34,950 nucleotides of DNA from an uncultured Clostridia bacterium (GCA_948473085.1 CAOKWH010000018.1:1-34950), one strand, 5' to 3'. Numbered from the stretch's first letter, positions 8,600 to 17,360 are shown. Made by a program: numbers and translations. Notes: generated by a model not told the origin, from the sequence alone.

Positions 8600-8661
8600 G
8601 CCCAGCAGCGCGGGTAGGCCGCACAAACCCAGAACACCCAAAAACAGAGGAGGTAGCTGCC

Positions 8662-9354
8662 ATGAAACGAATACTCGTGGTGGAAGATGAAGATAATATC
8701 CGCGCCTTTGTGGTGCTGAACCTGAAACGGGTTGGCTACGAGGTAGTGGATGTAAATTGCGGCGAAGCGGCCCTGGAGGCCTTTGCCCAAAATTCCGGCG
8801 ATTTTGACATTGCCATCCTGGATATTATGATGCCCGGCATGGACGGCTTTGAGGTGTGCCGCCGCCTGCGGGAGCAGAGCAGCAGCATCGGCATTATCAT
8901 GCTGTCGGCCAAGAGCCAGGAGATGGACAAGGTGCAGGGCCTGATGCTGGGGGCAGACGACTATATCACCAAGCCCTTCTCCCCCTCCGAGCTGCTGGCC
9001 CGGGTGGATGCCATCTACCGCCGGGTGTCCCTGTCCGGCGGCGGCAAAAATGCCGATGAAATCCACTCCGGCCCCTTCACCCTGAATCTGACCAGCCGCA
9101 CCCTGACCAAGGGCGGGACCCCCATCGACCTGACCCAGGTGGAATTTCAGATTATGGAATTTTTTATGCAGAATCCCAACAAGGCGCTGGAGCGCAGCGA
9201 AATTCTGGATAATATCTGGGGGAAAAACTACCTGGGGGATGTTAAAATTGTGGATGTGAACATCCGCCGGCTGCGTATGAAGATTGAGGATGAACCCAGC
9301 GAACCCCGGCACCTGCTCACCGTGTGGGGCTATGGCTACAAGTGGAACCAGTAA
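8662..9354 (+). CDS. OmpR/PhoB-type response regulator
   Basis: This 230-residue two-domain regulator has a receiver domain (about 1-120). It shows the acidic pocket EDED at about 8-11, phospho-acceptor Asp54 in ILDIMMPGMDG, and the conserved Lys in DDYITKPFSP. The C-terminal winged-helix DNA-binding domain (about 130-230) ends in LLTVWGYGYKW, typical of the OmpR/PhoB class. ATG has AGGAGG nine bases upstream. The partner sensor kinase follows after 33 nt. Target genes are unknown; the adjacent lipoprotein and nitroreductase are candidates. Confidence 0.95.
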   Translation: MKRILVVEDEDNIRAFVVLNLKRVGYEVVDVNCGEAALEAFAQNSGDFDIAILDIMMPGMDGFEVCRRLREQSSSIGIIMLSAKSQEMDKVQGLMLGADDYITKPFSPSELLARVDAIYRRVSLSGGGKNADEIHSGPFTLNLTSRTLTKGGTPIDLTQVEFQIMEFFMQNPNKALERSEILDNIWGKNYLGDVKIVDVNIRRLRMKIEDEPSEPRHLLTVWGYGYKWNQ

Positions 9355-9387
9355 CCCCAAAAACCGCCGGGTAAAGGAGGGCAGCCC

Positions 9388-10899
9388 ATGGCAATGAAAA
9401 AAATTACCCGGCGCTGGTTGGTAAACGGCCTGGGGGTTATATTTATCATCCTGCTGGCTGTGGTCATCGCCTTTTCGGTGGGTATACGCAGTTTTTATTA
9501 CAGCAGCGTACAGCAGATTATCATGTCCCGCTCCACCGTTATCTCCACCCTGCTGCAAACCTACGCCCAGGACAGCTCGGTCAATTTTTCTCAGGAACTG
9601 CAAAATATTGTGGAAACCTTTGAAAACCGCCAGCAGATGGAGCTTATGGCCATTGACACAGCCGGCAATGTGATGATGACCTCCTCCGGCTTTTTGCCCA
9701 GCGAGGCGCTGGAAATGCCGGACTTTTTGGATATGGCCTCCTCCCCCACCGGTGTGGGCTTCCATCAGGGCCGGCTGAACGGCGAAAACATCATGGCGGT
9801 TTCGGTGGCCTTTAACTCGGCAAACGAAAACCTGGCCGCCACCCGCTATGTGGTGTCGCTGGAACAGGTGGACCATCAAATCAACCTGCTTACCGCTGTG
9901 GTGGGGTTAATCTGCCTTGCCATCATCCTGTTTGTTGTCTTTTCCAGCTCCTACTTCATCAATTCCATTGTCAACCCGGTGAGCGAAATTGGCTCCACTG
10001 CCCGGAAAATTGCCCAGGGGGACTTTAAAGCCCGGCTGGAAAAGAAAAATGATGATGAAATTGGCGAGCTGTGCGATGTTATCAACTACATGGCCGAGGA
10101 GCTGTCCAACTCGGAAAAGCTGAAAAACGACTTTATCTCCTCCGTTTCCCATGAGCTGCGCACCCCCCTTACGGCCATCCGCGGCTGGGGGGAAACCATG
10201 CTGCTGGACGGGGACATTGACCGGGCCACGCTGGAAACCGGCATGGGGGTTATCATGCGGGAAACCGAGCGCCTCTCCGGCATGGTGGAGGAACTGCTGG
10301 ACTTTTCCCGGATGCAAAGCGGCCGGATGAAGCTGATAATGGGCAAGATGGATGTGCTGGCCGAACTCAGCGAGGCCGTTATTATGTACACCGAGCGGGC
10401 CCGGCGGGAGGGCATGCTGCTCATCTACGATGAGCCGGACCTCTTTGTGCCGGTGCTGGGGGACCGGGGCAAGCTGCGCCAAGTATTCATCAATGTCATA
10501 GACAACGCTTTAAAATATTCCGACCCCGGCGATACCACCACTGTAACCGCCCGGGTACTGGGCAGCGAGATTGCCATTGAGGTGGAGGACACCGGCTGCG
10601 GCATCAGCCAGGCCGACCTGCCTAAGATTAAAACCAAGTTTTACAAGGCCAACCTGACCCGCCGCGGTTCTGGCATTGGGCTGGCTGTGGCGGACGAAAT
10701 TGTAATGATGCACGGCGGCCGGCTGGATGTCAGCTCGGTGGAGGGGGAGGGCACCACCATCACCATCACCCTGCCCATTATGGAACGCCCGGAGGAGGAT
10801 TCCACCCAAATTTCCGAGGCCCCGGCCGACCGGGCCGAGCCCGTTGCCCCGGAGGGGCTGCACCTGAGCAAGCTGAAGATTGACGACGATGGATTATAG
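9388..10899 (+). CDS. Membrane sensor histidine kinase (HAMP-HisKA-HATPase)
   Basis: This is a 503-residue canonical sensor kinase. The first membrane helix is at about 11-31, an extracytoplasmic sensor domain at about 32-167, and the second helix at about 168-191. These are followed by a HAMP linker, the HisKA domain with phospho-acceptor His255 (SSVSHELRTPLTAIRGW), and the HATPase domain. The HATPase has an N box (DNALKYS), G1 (DTGCGIS) and G2 (GSGIGLAVADEIV). It should autophosphorylate and act on the preceding OmpR-type regulator. AAAGGAGG sits seven bases before the ATG. Confidence 0.95.
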   Translation: MAMKKITRRWLVNGLGVIFIILLAVVIAFSVGIRSFYYSSVQQIIMSRSTVISTLLQTYAQDSSVNFSQELQNIVETFENRQQMELMAIDTAGNVMMTSSGFLPSEALEMPDFLDMASSPTGVGFHQGRLNGENIMAVSVAFNSANENLAATRYVVSLEQVDHQINLLTAVVGLICLAIILFVVFSSSYFINSIVNPVSEIGSTARKIAQGDFKARLEKKNDDEIGELCDVINYMAEELSNSEKLKNDFISSVSHELRTPLTAIRGWGETMLLDGDIDRATLETGMGVIMRETERLSGMVEELLDFSRMQSGRMKLIMGKMDVLAELSEAVIMYTERARREGMLLIYDEPDLFVPVLGDRGKLRQVFINVIDNALKYSDPGDTTTVTARVLGSEIAIEVEDTGCGISQADLPKIKTKFYKANLTRRGSGIGLAVADEIVMMHGGRLDVSSVEGEGTTITITLPIMERPEEDSTQISEAPADRAEPVAPEGLHLSKLKIDDDGL

Positions 10900-10929
10900 C
10901 CCCGCCGTTTCCAAAAGGAGGAACCCAAA

Positions 10930-11871
10930 ATAGAAAACAACAACCAAAACTGCGCTGTAAAACAGACATCCATCGGCGGACAGGCCCTGATTGAAGGGGT
11001 GATGATGCGCGGCCCCTGGAAGTCGGCTATGGCCATCCGCAAACCGGACGGCAGCATTTACACCGAAACCTGGGATACCTTTTCCGGCGGAAGGAAGTGG
11101 TACCAGTCGGCGCCCCTGCTCCGGGGCTGCTTTAGCTTTATTGATTCCATGCGGGTGGGCTACCGCTGCCTGATGCGTTCAGCCGAGATTGCCGAGTATG
11201 AGGAGGAACCCTCCGCCTTGGAAAGGAAACTGATTGAAAAATTCGGCAAAAAAGGTTCGGACTTTCTCACCTATTTGGCAATGGGCCTGGGGGCTGTTAT
11301 TGCCGTGCTGCTGTTTATGGTACTGCCCGCCTTTTTGGTGGGGCTGCTGGGGGAACAGGTTCCTGGCTGGTCCCGCAGCCTGCTGGAAGGGGTGCTGAAA
11401 ATTACGCTGTTCATCCTCTATCTGGCCGCTGTTTCCAAAAACCAGGAGATGCACCGGATGTTCCAGTACCACGGGGCCGAACATAAAACCATCGCCTGCT
11501 ATGAGGCCGGGGAGGAGCTGACCCCGGAAAATGTAAAGAAATATACCCGCTTTCACCCCCGTTGCGGCACCAGCTTTTTGCTGATTGTCCTGGTGGTATC
11601 GGTTATTGTCTTTTCGGCTGTCACCTGGGAGAGCCTGCTGCTGCGGGTGGTGCTGAAGCTGGCCATGCTGCCGCTGGTAGTGGGTATCTCGTTTGAGCTG
11701 ATCCGTTATGCCGGGCGCTACCAGAACACCTTTACCCGCCTCATCTCCGCCCCTGGCCTGTTCCTTCAGCGGCTGACTACGGCAGAGCCGGACACCGAGC
11801 ATATCGAAGCAGCCATTGCCTCCATGAAGCCCTGTATCCCCGGGGACAACAGCGATGCGTGGTGCATGTAG
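10930..11871 (+). CDS. DUF1385 family membrane protein, apparent AUA start codon
   Basis: A DUF1385 (metal-dependent-enzyme-like, often listed as YqhQ) protein, 313 residues from the proposed start. The family's signature SIGGQALIEGVMMRGP is present in frame, but much of it lies upstream of the first ATG/GTG codons (10999 onward). The reading frame opens at ATA 10930, and a perfect AGGAGG (10916-10921) sits eight bases before it, the usual spacing here. No ATG, GTG or TTG exists between that ribosome site and the conserved motif. Later landmarks are several hydrophobic helices (about 120-180 and 220-260) and the YHGAEHKTIACYEAG and RCGTSFL motifs. The gene follows the kinase closely and runs into prmC, an arrangement common in Clostridia. 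Confidence 0.85.
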   Translation: MENNNQNCAVKQTSIGGQALIEGVMMRGPWKSAMAIRKPDGSIYTETWDTFSGGRKWYQSAPLLRGCFSFIDSMRVGYRCLMRSAEIAEYEEEPSALERKLIEKFGKKGSDFLTYLAMGLGAVIAVLLFMVLPAFLVGLLGEQVPGWSRSLLEGVLKITLFILYLAAVSKNQEMHRMFQYHGAEHKTIACYEAGEELTPENVKKYTRFHPRCGTSFLLIVLVVSVIVFSAVTWESLLLRVVLKLAMLPLVVGISFELIRYAGRYQNTFTRLISAPGLFLQRLTTAEPDTEHIEAAIASMKPCIPGDNSDAWCM

Positions 11872-11872
11872 C

Positions 11873-12748
11873 ATGACCTATCGCCAACTTTACCAGGCCC
11901 TGCTGGCCGACCTGAACCAAGCAGGGAGGGAAAGCGCCCGGTTTGACGCCACCCAGCTGCTCTCCCACTTCTGTAGGGCGGACCGGGCCTTTCTGCTCTC
12001 CAAGGGGGATCTCCCCTGTCCCGAACCGGCTGCCAAACAGCTTTGGGCCGCTGCAAAACGCCTGAAACAGGGGGAACCCCTGCAATATATTCTGGGCAGC
12101 TGGGAGTTTTATGGCCTGCCATTTGCTGTGGGGCCAGGTGTGCTCATCCCCCGGCCAGACACCGAAGTGGTAGTGGAAAAGTGCCTGGCCCTGATGCAGG
12201 CGGTTCCCGCTCCGGCTGTCTGCGACCTGTGCAGCGGCAGCGGCGCCATTGCCCTGGCCTTGTGGCGGCATCTGCCCGGTGCAGCGGTTACAGCGGTGGA
12301 ACTGTCCCCCGAGGCGGCCACCTACCTGCGGCAGAATATCCAAACGCTCTCTGGCGGCGCTGTACAGCTGCTCTTAGGGGATGTATTGCAGCCCCTGCCC
12401 CTGCCAAAATACGACCTGATTGTCTCCAACCCGCCCTACATCACCTTAGAGGAGATGCAAACCCTCTCCCCCCAGGTGCGCCGGGAGCCGGAGATGGCCC
12501 TGTATGGCGGCAAGGACGGCCTGACCTTCTACCGGGGCATTGCCGCCGGCTACTATTCCAACCTGAACCCCGGCGGCTGGCTGGTGTTTGAAATTGGCTG
12601 CAGCCAGCAGGAAAGCGTCCTGGCTATTTTACAGCAACAGGGCTATACCAACCTGTTTTGCCAGCCCGACCTGGCCGGCCTGCCCCGATGTGCCGGCGGC
12701 CAGCGGCCCATCATCGCACCGGGGGATACCCCCGATGCACCTTGCTAA
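11873..12748 (+). CDS. prmC: Peptide chain release factor N5-glutamine methyltransferase (PrmC)
   Basis: This 291-residue class I SAM-dependent methyltransferase modifies the GGQ glutamine of release factors RF1 and RF2. It has an N-terminal helical domain (1-75), LIPRPDTE (about 101-108), the SAM-binding motif DLCSGSGAIAL (about 118-128), and the catalytic NPPY at 186-189 that binds the substrate glutamine. The start is chosen at the ATG one base after the DUF1385 stop (TAG-C-ATG), suggesting translational coupling. An ATG at 11855 with a weak GGGGA site would add six residues. Confidence 0.92.
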   Translation: MTYRQLYQALLADLNQAGRESARFDATQLLSHFCRADRAFLLSKGDLPCPEPAAKQLWAAAKRLKQGEPLQYILGSWEFYGLPFAVGPGVLIPRPDTEVVVEKCLALMQAVPAPAVCDLCSGSGAIALALWRHLPGAAVTAVELSPEAATYLRQNIQTLSGGAVQLLLGDVLQPLPLPKYDLIVSNPPYITLEEMQTLSPQVRREPEMALYGGKDGLTFYRGIAAGYYSNLNPGGWLVFEIGCSQQESVLAILQQQGYTNLFCQPDLAGLPRCAGGQRPIIAPGDTPDAPC

Positions 12749-12760
12749 GGAGGAACTAAA

Positions 12761-13276
12761 ATGAAACTATTGGTAGTAGTGGACATGCAAACCGACTTTG
12801 TAAACGGCGCCCTGGGCACCCCGGAGGCTATAGCTATTGTGCCGGCGGTGCAGGAGCGCATCCGGCAGGCGCTGGCTGACGGCTGGGAAGTGGTGTTCAC
12901 CCAGGACACCCACCAGCCCGACTATCTTGCCACCCAAGAGGGCAAAAACCTGCCGGTGGAGCATTGTATCCGGGGCGGCGCCGGCTGGCAGCTGATACCG
13001 GAACTGCTGCCGCTGGCCCAGGGTTGCAGAGTCTTTGAAAAACCAGCCTTTGGCAGCCCGGAACTGGCCGCCTACATCCGGGAAGCCGCCCCGGAGGAGG
13101 CAGAGCTCATCGGCCTGTGCACCGACATCTGTGTTATCTCCAATGCGCTGCTCATCAAGGCAGCCTGCCCGGAGCTGCTGGTTTCGGTGCGGGAAAACTG
13201 CTGCGCCGGCGTTTCCCCGGCCACCCACCAGAACGCTCTTGAAGCTATGAAAATTTGCCAGGTGGCTATCCGCTAA
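12761..13276 (+). CDS. Isochorismatase-family cysteine hydrolase (nicotinamidase-like)
   Basis: This 171-residue cysteine hydrolase has the catalytic triad Asp8 (VVDMQTDF), Lys94 (FEKPAFGS) and Cys124 (GLCTDICVISNA). The likely metal-site region is around TQDTHQPDY (47-55). Small clostridial proteins of this kind are often labelled nicotinamidase, which converts nicotinamide to nicotinate in NAD salvage. The family also includes other amidases, so no gene symbol is given. AAGGAGG precedes the ATG. It is last gene of the long plus-strand run and ends at a strong terminator. Confidence 0.88.
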   Translation: MKLLVVVDMQTDFVNGALGTPEAIAIVPAVQERIRQALADGWEVVFTQDTHQPDYLATQEGKNLPVEHCIRGGAGWQLIPELLPLAQGCRVFEKPAFGSPELAAYIREAAPEEAELIGLCTDICVISNALLIKAACPELLVSVRENCCAGVSPATHQNALEAMKICQVAIR

Positions 13277-13280
13277 CTAT

Positions 13281-13320
13281 AAAAAGGCCCACTCTGTTTT
13301 AAACAGAGTGGGCCTTTTTT
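13281..13320. terminator. Bidirectional terminator
   Basis: A long perfect palindrome (AAAAAGGCCCACTCTG...CAGAGTGGGCCTTTTTT) provides a U run on both strands. It ends the plus-strand gene run and faces the EcsC remnant from the other side. Confidence 0.93.
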
Positions 13321-13338
13321 GCAATAAGTGTAAAACTG

Positions 13339-13677
13339 CTACGCTGTGCCCAAATCGCCCTCAATAAACAGCTGGTAGGCACGGCCGGCAATCATTTTTG
13401 TTTCCGCAAAATCAAAACCGCCGCCAACAACCCCGCCGACAAGCGGGACCGCCCTGCCAAAATTTACTACACCCTTGGTCCCAAACTTTGTCAGAAATCG
13501 AAACCCTACTATTTGATTGATTTTGGTCAGCACAGCGGCCGGAATTTTGCGAACCATCGCCGTTGTAAACTTCTGCCCAAACTGAATGCCGGCCTTTTTA
13601 AGAATCTGCTGGATGGAAATGCCCGTAAGGCAGACATAGACCAGTGTTTGCACCTGATCACTATGTACATCCCAAAT
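13339..13677 (-). pseudogene. 5'-truncated EcsC-family remnant
   Basis: The translation matches the C-terminal part of EcsC-family proteins: VCLTG, ILKKAGIQFGQKF, a KIPAAVLTKINQIVGFR segment, LTKFGTKGVVNFG and PLVGGVVGGGFDF. Family-like sequence continues a few codons upstream of the only GTG start (13653) up to an in-frame TAG at 13678-13680. The glgB-like terminator then begins, so there is no room for the N-terminal half. No ribosome site or promoter is seen. It is interpreted as the 3' remnant of a deleted gene; a residual short protein from GTG 13653 (104 residues) cannot be excluded. Confidence 0.7.
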
Positions 13678-13683
13678 CTATCA

Positions 13684-13724
13684 TAAAAATTCCCATTGAA
13701 CAGCAGCCGCCATCCAATGGGAAT
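13684..13724 (-). terminator. Intrinsic terminator of the GlgB-like gene
   Basis: On the minus strand ATTCCCATTG and CAATGGGAAT pair around a 16-nt loop and are followed by TTTTT. It lies 10 nt after the stop codon. Confidence 0.88.
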
Positions 13725-13734
13725 CTATCTTTAT

Positions 13735-15621
13735 CTATACATCATATCGCAGGTAGACTACACTGTACGGCGCCAGTGTCAGCTGGGCGTACTGGTCAAA
13801 GCTGCCAAACTCCCGGGGGATGGGCTCAATCCGCCGGCGTTCCACCGGCTGGGAGCCGCCAAACCGCTCCAGGTCGCTGTCAAAAATCACCGTATAGGTC
13901 TTTTCTTCCGGCAATCCCAGGCGATAGTCCACCGGCTTATCCGAGAAGTTGCACACCACTACAACGGCGTCCCCCTCCTCATCACTGCGGGCAAAGGCCA
14001 CCACACCCGGGCGCAGGGCGCCGGAGTCAATCCAGTAAAAGCTGGCAGGGTTGCCCTCGTCCTCCCACAGGGGGCAGTTTTTCTGATAAACCTGGTTCAG
14101 TTCCCGGATGCATGCCATGGTCCCCTCGTGGCCGGGGTCCTCCAGCAGTTCCCATTGGAGCTGACCCCGGTGGTTCCACTGCTCTATCTGCCCCAGCTCG
14201 CTGCCCATAAAGCTCATTTTCTTGCCGGGGAAGGCCATCATAAAGCCAAAAAAGCTGCGCACACCGGCCAGTTTCTGCTCCTGCAGGCCGGGGAACTTTT
14301 CCATCAGGCTGCGCTTGCCATAGACAAATTCCTCCTGGGAGAGGGGCAGGATATACTCCTCGCCAAAGGCGGAATCGGGGCTGAAAGTGAGCTTGTCCTG
14401 GTTGTAAAGCCGGTATTCCGGCGCCAGCGAAAAGTAGCTCATCATATCCCGGGTCCAGGCCACATTCCAGGTGTGGGTAAAGCCCAGCCCGCCCAGCAGC
14501 ACCGGCCGGGTCAGGCCCGGGAACTGGGTAAACTCCTCGGCTATCATCAGAGCACCGGGGGCCTCGGCCAGCACAGCGGCGTTCAGGCGTTTGATAAAGT
14601 CGATGGCCTCTAAGTTCTCCCGGCCGCCCTGGGCGTTGGGGGTCCATTCCCAGGACTCCCGGCCATAGTCCAGATAGAGCATGGAGGAAACATTGTTCAG
14701 CCGCAGCCCGTCCATGTGATATTCCTTCAGCCAGAACAGGGCGTTGGAGAGCAGGAAGCTGCGCACCTCCTCCCGGCTGTAATCAAACACCCGGGTATCC
14801 CACTGGCTGTGCTCCCGCTTCATGGGGTCGGCATATTCATAGCAGCTGCCACCGTCCAGGTCTATCAGGCCATAGCTGTCCTTGGGAAAGTGGGCGATGT
14901 TCCAGTCCATAATCACCCCAATGCCCAGCTGATGGCAGCGGTCGATGAGCTGCATCAGGCCGGCAGGCTCCCCATACCGGAAGGTGGGCGAAAAGTAGTT
15001 GGTGGTGCGGTAGCCCCAGGCGCCATCAAAGCTGTATTCCATAATGGGCATAAGCTCGATATAATTATAGCCCATCTCCTTTACATAGTCCGGCAGGCAG
15101 CCGGCCAGCTCGGCATAGGTGTACAGGCGGTTTTCTTCCCCTCTGCGCCAGGAGCCCAGGTGCAGCTGATAGATGTTCACCGGGCGCCCCTTGGCCAGTG
15201 CAGGCCGAGCCTGCATCCAGTCAGCATCCTGCCAGGCATAATCCAGTGTGCAGGTTACCGAATCGTTCTGGGGCTGGGGCGAAGTACGGGTGCCATAGGG
15301 ATCCATCTTCAGCAAAGTGTTGCCATTTTGGGCCAGCAGGCAGTATTTATAGGAAACACCCTCCCCCAGGCCGGGAATGAAACACTCCCAAACGCCGCCA
15401 TCACCAAACGCTTTCATCCGATGGGCCTTGGGGTCCCAGCCGTTAAAGTCCCCCACCACCGAGACCCCCTCGGCATTGGGTGCCCAGATACGGAATGTAA
15501 AGCCGGTTTCGCCATTTTTGCGCACCGTTTTCTTCGCACCAAGCAGCTCATAGGCCCTTGGGTTGATGTCGGTGTGGAAAAGCTCCAGGAACACACTGTC
15601 CCTCTTTGAAAGTTTTGCCAT
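13735..15621 (-). CDS. GlgB-like glycoside hydrolase family 13 protein, probable pseudoenzyme
   Basis: This 628-residue protein has the full architecture of 1,4-alpha-glucan branching enzyme: an N-terminal CBM48 module (FRIWAPNAEGVSVVGDFNGW, about 44-63), the GH13 barrel, and a C-terminal beta domain. The catalytic residues are altered. The nucleophile motif normally reading GLRVDAV is GLRLNNV, placing Asn309 at the Asp position. The motif normally reading LSHDEV is LSQEEF, replacing His with Gln429 and the third Asp with Glu430. The acid/base Glu362 (IAEEFT) and the region-I His (DWNIAHFP) remain. It should fold and may bind glucan, but normal branching activity looks unlikely. It is monocistronic with its own promoter, AAGGGGGGAT ribosome site and terminator. 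Confidence 0.88.
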   Translation of the reverse strand: MAKLSKRDSVFLELFHTDINPRAYELLGAKKTVRKNGETGFTFRIWAPNAEGVSVVGDFNGWDPKAHRMKAFGDGGVWECFIPGLGEGVSYKYCLLAQNGNTLLKMDPYGTRTSPQPQNDSVTCTLDYAWQDADWMQARPALAKGRPVNIYQLHLGSWRRGEENRLYTYAELAGCLPDYVKEMGYNYIELMPIMEYSFDGAWGYRTTNYFSPTFRYGEPAGLMQLIDRCHQLGIGVIMDWNIAHFPKDSYGLIDLDGGSCYEYADPMKREHSQWDTRVFDYSREEVRSFLLSNALFWLKEYHMDGLRLNNVSSMLYLDYGRESWEWTPNAQGGRENLEAIDFIKRLNAAVLAEAPGALMIAEEFTQFPGLTRPVLLGGLGFTHTWNVAWTRDMMSYFSLAPEYRLYNQDKLTFSPDSAFGEEYILPLSQEEFVYGKRSLMEKFPGLQEQKLAGVRSFFGFMMAFPGKKMSFMGSELGQIEQWNHRGQLQWELLEDPGHEGTMACIRELNQVYQKNCPLWEDEGNPASFYWIDSGALRPGVVAFARSDEEGDAVVVVCNFSDKPVDYRLGLPEEKTYTVIFDSDLERFGGSQPVERRRIEPIPREFGSFDQYAQLTLAPYSVVYLRYDV

Positions 15622-15645
15622 ACAGATCCCCCCTTTTTATTTACC

Positions 15646-15674
15646 ATCTTAACAGTTTTTAATGGATATTTCAA
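15646..15674 (-). promoter_or_regulatory. Sigma-A promoter for the GlgB-like gene
   Basis: On the minus strand TTGAAA (15669-15674) and TAAGAT (15646-15651) have a 17-bp spacer, 25 nt before the start codon. Confidence 0.68.
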
Positions 15675-15806
15675 TATCAGGCGCGATGGGAATCAGAATT
15701 TCCATGAAAACTGCCATTTTCCACCTGTGAAAGACATTTTTTAGCATTGAAACAGGAAAATATGGACAACATTTGTTCAATTATAGGATAATTTTACTAT
15801 TTTTTA

Positions 15807-15836
15807 TTGATTTTAACCTCCGAAATATGGTACAAT
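15807..15836 (+). promoter_or_regulatory. Sigma-A promoter for the C69 dipeptidase
   Basis: TTGATT (15807-15812) and TACAAT (15831-15836) have an 18-bp spacer. The -10 ends four bases before an ATG at 15841, which is therefore at the transcript start and not the translation start. Confidence 0.68.
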
Positions 15837-15885
15837 AGAGATGAAAAATGAACCTGTCTTGGCAGGAAAGGAGAATCAAGCTGAA

Positions 15886-17346
15886 ATGAGCAAGACCCCT
15901 GAATTTGAAAATTATACCAACTGTAGCACCATTATTGTGGGCAAAAATGCCTCGGCCACCGGCCGGGTGCTGATGGGCCACAACGAGGATGACCCCAACT
16001 GCTTTGTGCAGTCCCACCTGGTACCCCATATGCAGCACGCCGAGGGTGAAACCGTCACCTTTGCCGATGGCACTGCCGTTATCCCTCAGGTGCCCGAAAC
16101 CTATGGCTATTATTGGTCCGAATTCCGCGCCCTGCATGGCGAGCCCTTTGCCGACGCCTTTGTAAATGAGCACGGCGTTTCGGTGGTTTCCAACGGCTGT
16201 GTCGGTTCCAAGGTACCGGAGGATGGCTCGGTTACCGGCGGCATTGGCTACGGCCTGCGCCACCTGATTGCCCAGCGGGCCCGCACCGCCCGGGAAGGCG
16301 TGGAGGTTGCTGCCGCCCTGGTGGAGGAATTTGGCTATTACAGCACCCGTTCCTATCAAATCTGTGATAAGGACGAGGCCTGGGTGTTCCAGGTAACCAT
16401 CGGCCACAACTTTGTTGCCCGCCGGGTGGGGGACGATGAGATTTACTACATCCCCAACTGGCTGACCATCCACGAGGTGGACTTCTCGGATACCGAGCAC
16501 AAGAACTTCTATTTCTCGAAGAACCTGGTAAACTACCCGCTGGAGCACGGCTATTACAAGCCCGCTAAAGAAGGGGATTACAGCGATTTTGACTTTGCCG
16601 CTGTTTATCAGGCCGGCGGGTTTGATATCCCCTCCAACCACCTGCGGTCCGACCTGGCCTGGCGGCAGATTACCGGCAGTGAGCCGCTGCCCCACCGCAC
16701 CTTCTCCATCAAGGCTCCCAAGAAGTACAGCATGGACGATTTGAGGCCCATCCTGCGCTCCCACTATGATGGCCACGAGGAGGACCTGAAAACCGACCCG
16801 AAGATGAGCCCCCACCGCTATGGCATCTGCCGGGACACCACTGTGGAAAGCATGATTGTGGAGTTTGCCGACATCCCGGAGCTGACCTGCATTTGGCGCG
16901 CCTTCCCCCGGCCCTGCGCCTCCCCGTTTGCCCCGTGGTACCTGGGCATCAACAAGCTGCCCAACGGCTACGAGTGGATTGGGCCCAAGGCATCGCTGGC
17001 CTCCCACTTTGCCGTAGACGCCTCAGAGCTGGACTTTGAGCGGAACCAGGCTTACTGGGCACTGCATATGCTCCAGAATATCATGGAGTTTGACTACCAG
17101 ACCTGCGAAGGCAAGGTACACAGCGATATTGCCAAGATGGAGGCCGAATGGGCCGCCACCAAGCCTGCCATCGACCAGGCCTATCTCCAGCTGAAGGACA
17201 GCGCCCCAGAGCATGCCCGCCAGCTGCTCACCGATTACACCTGTGCCCAGGCCCAGCGCGTATGGGATTGGGCCGAGCAGACCGCCCTTGGCCTGATAAA
17301 CAGCAAAAACCAGGCCAACATGGACTTCTGGAGAAGCAAGCTGTAA
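15886..17346 (+). CDS. C69 family dipeptidase (PepD-like, N-terminal nucleophile)
   Basis: This 486-residue peptidase of family C69 consists of Ntn-hydrolase dipeptidases with broad specificity. The predicted nucleophile is Cys13, in NCSTIIVGKNAS, which must be exposed by removal of the first 12 residues. Typical features follow: GHNEDDPNC (about 38-46), YYWSEFRALHGEPF, and VNEHGVSVVSNGC. ATG at 15886 is used because AAAGGAG (15867-15873) is upstream, though the 12-base spacing is longer than usual. ATG 15841 overlaps the promoter start region. No signal peptide is seen, so it is probably cytoplasmic and hydrolyses imported dipeptides. Confidence 0.9.
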   Translation: MSKTPEFENYTNCSTIIVGKNASATGRVLMGHNEDDPNCFVQSHLVPHMQHAEGETVTFADGTAVIPQVPETYGYYWSEFRALHGEPFADAFVNEHGVSVVSNGCVGSKVPEDGSVTGGIGYGLRHLIAQRARTAREGVEVAAALVEEFGYYSTRSYQICDKDEAWVFQVTIGHNFVARRVGDDEIYYIPNWLTIHEVDFSDTEHKNFYFSKNLVNYPLEHGYYKPAKEGDYSDFDFAAVYQAGGFDIPSNHLRSDLAWRQITGSEPLPHRTFSIKAPKKYSMDDLRPILRSHYDGHEEDLKTDPKMSPHRYGICRDTTVESMIVEFADIPELTCIWRAFPRPCASPFAPWYLGINKLPNGYEWIGPKASLASHFAVDASELDFERNQAYWALHMLQNIMEFDYQTCEGKVHSDIAKMEAEWAATKPAIDQAYLQLKDSAPEHARQLLTDYTCAQAQRVWDWAEQTALGLINSKNQANMDFWRSKL

Positions 17347-17360
17347 AAATAGTATACCCA

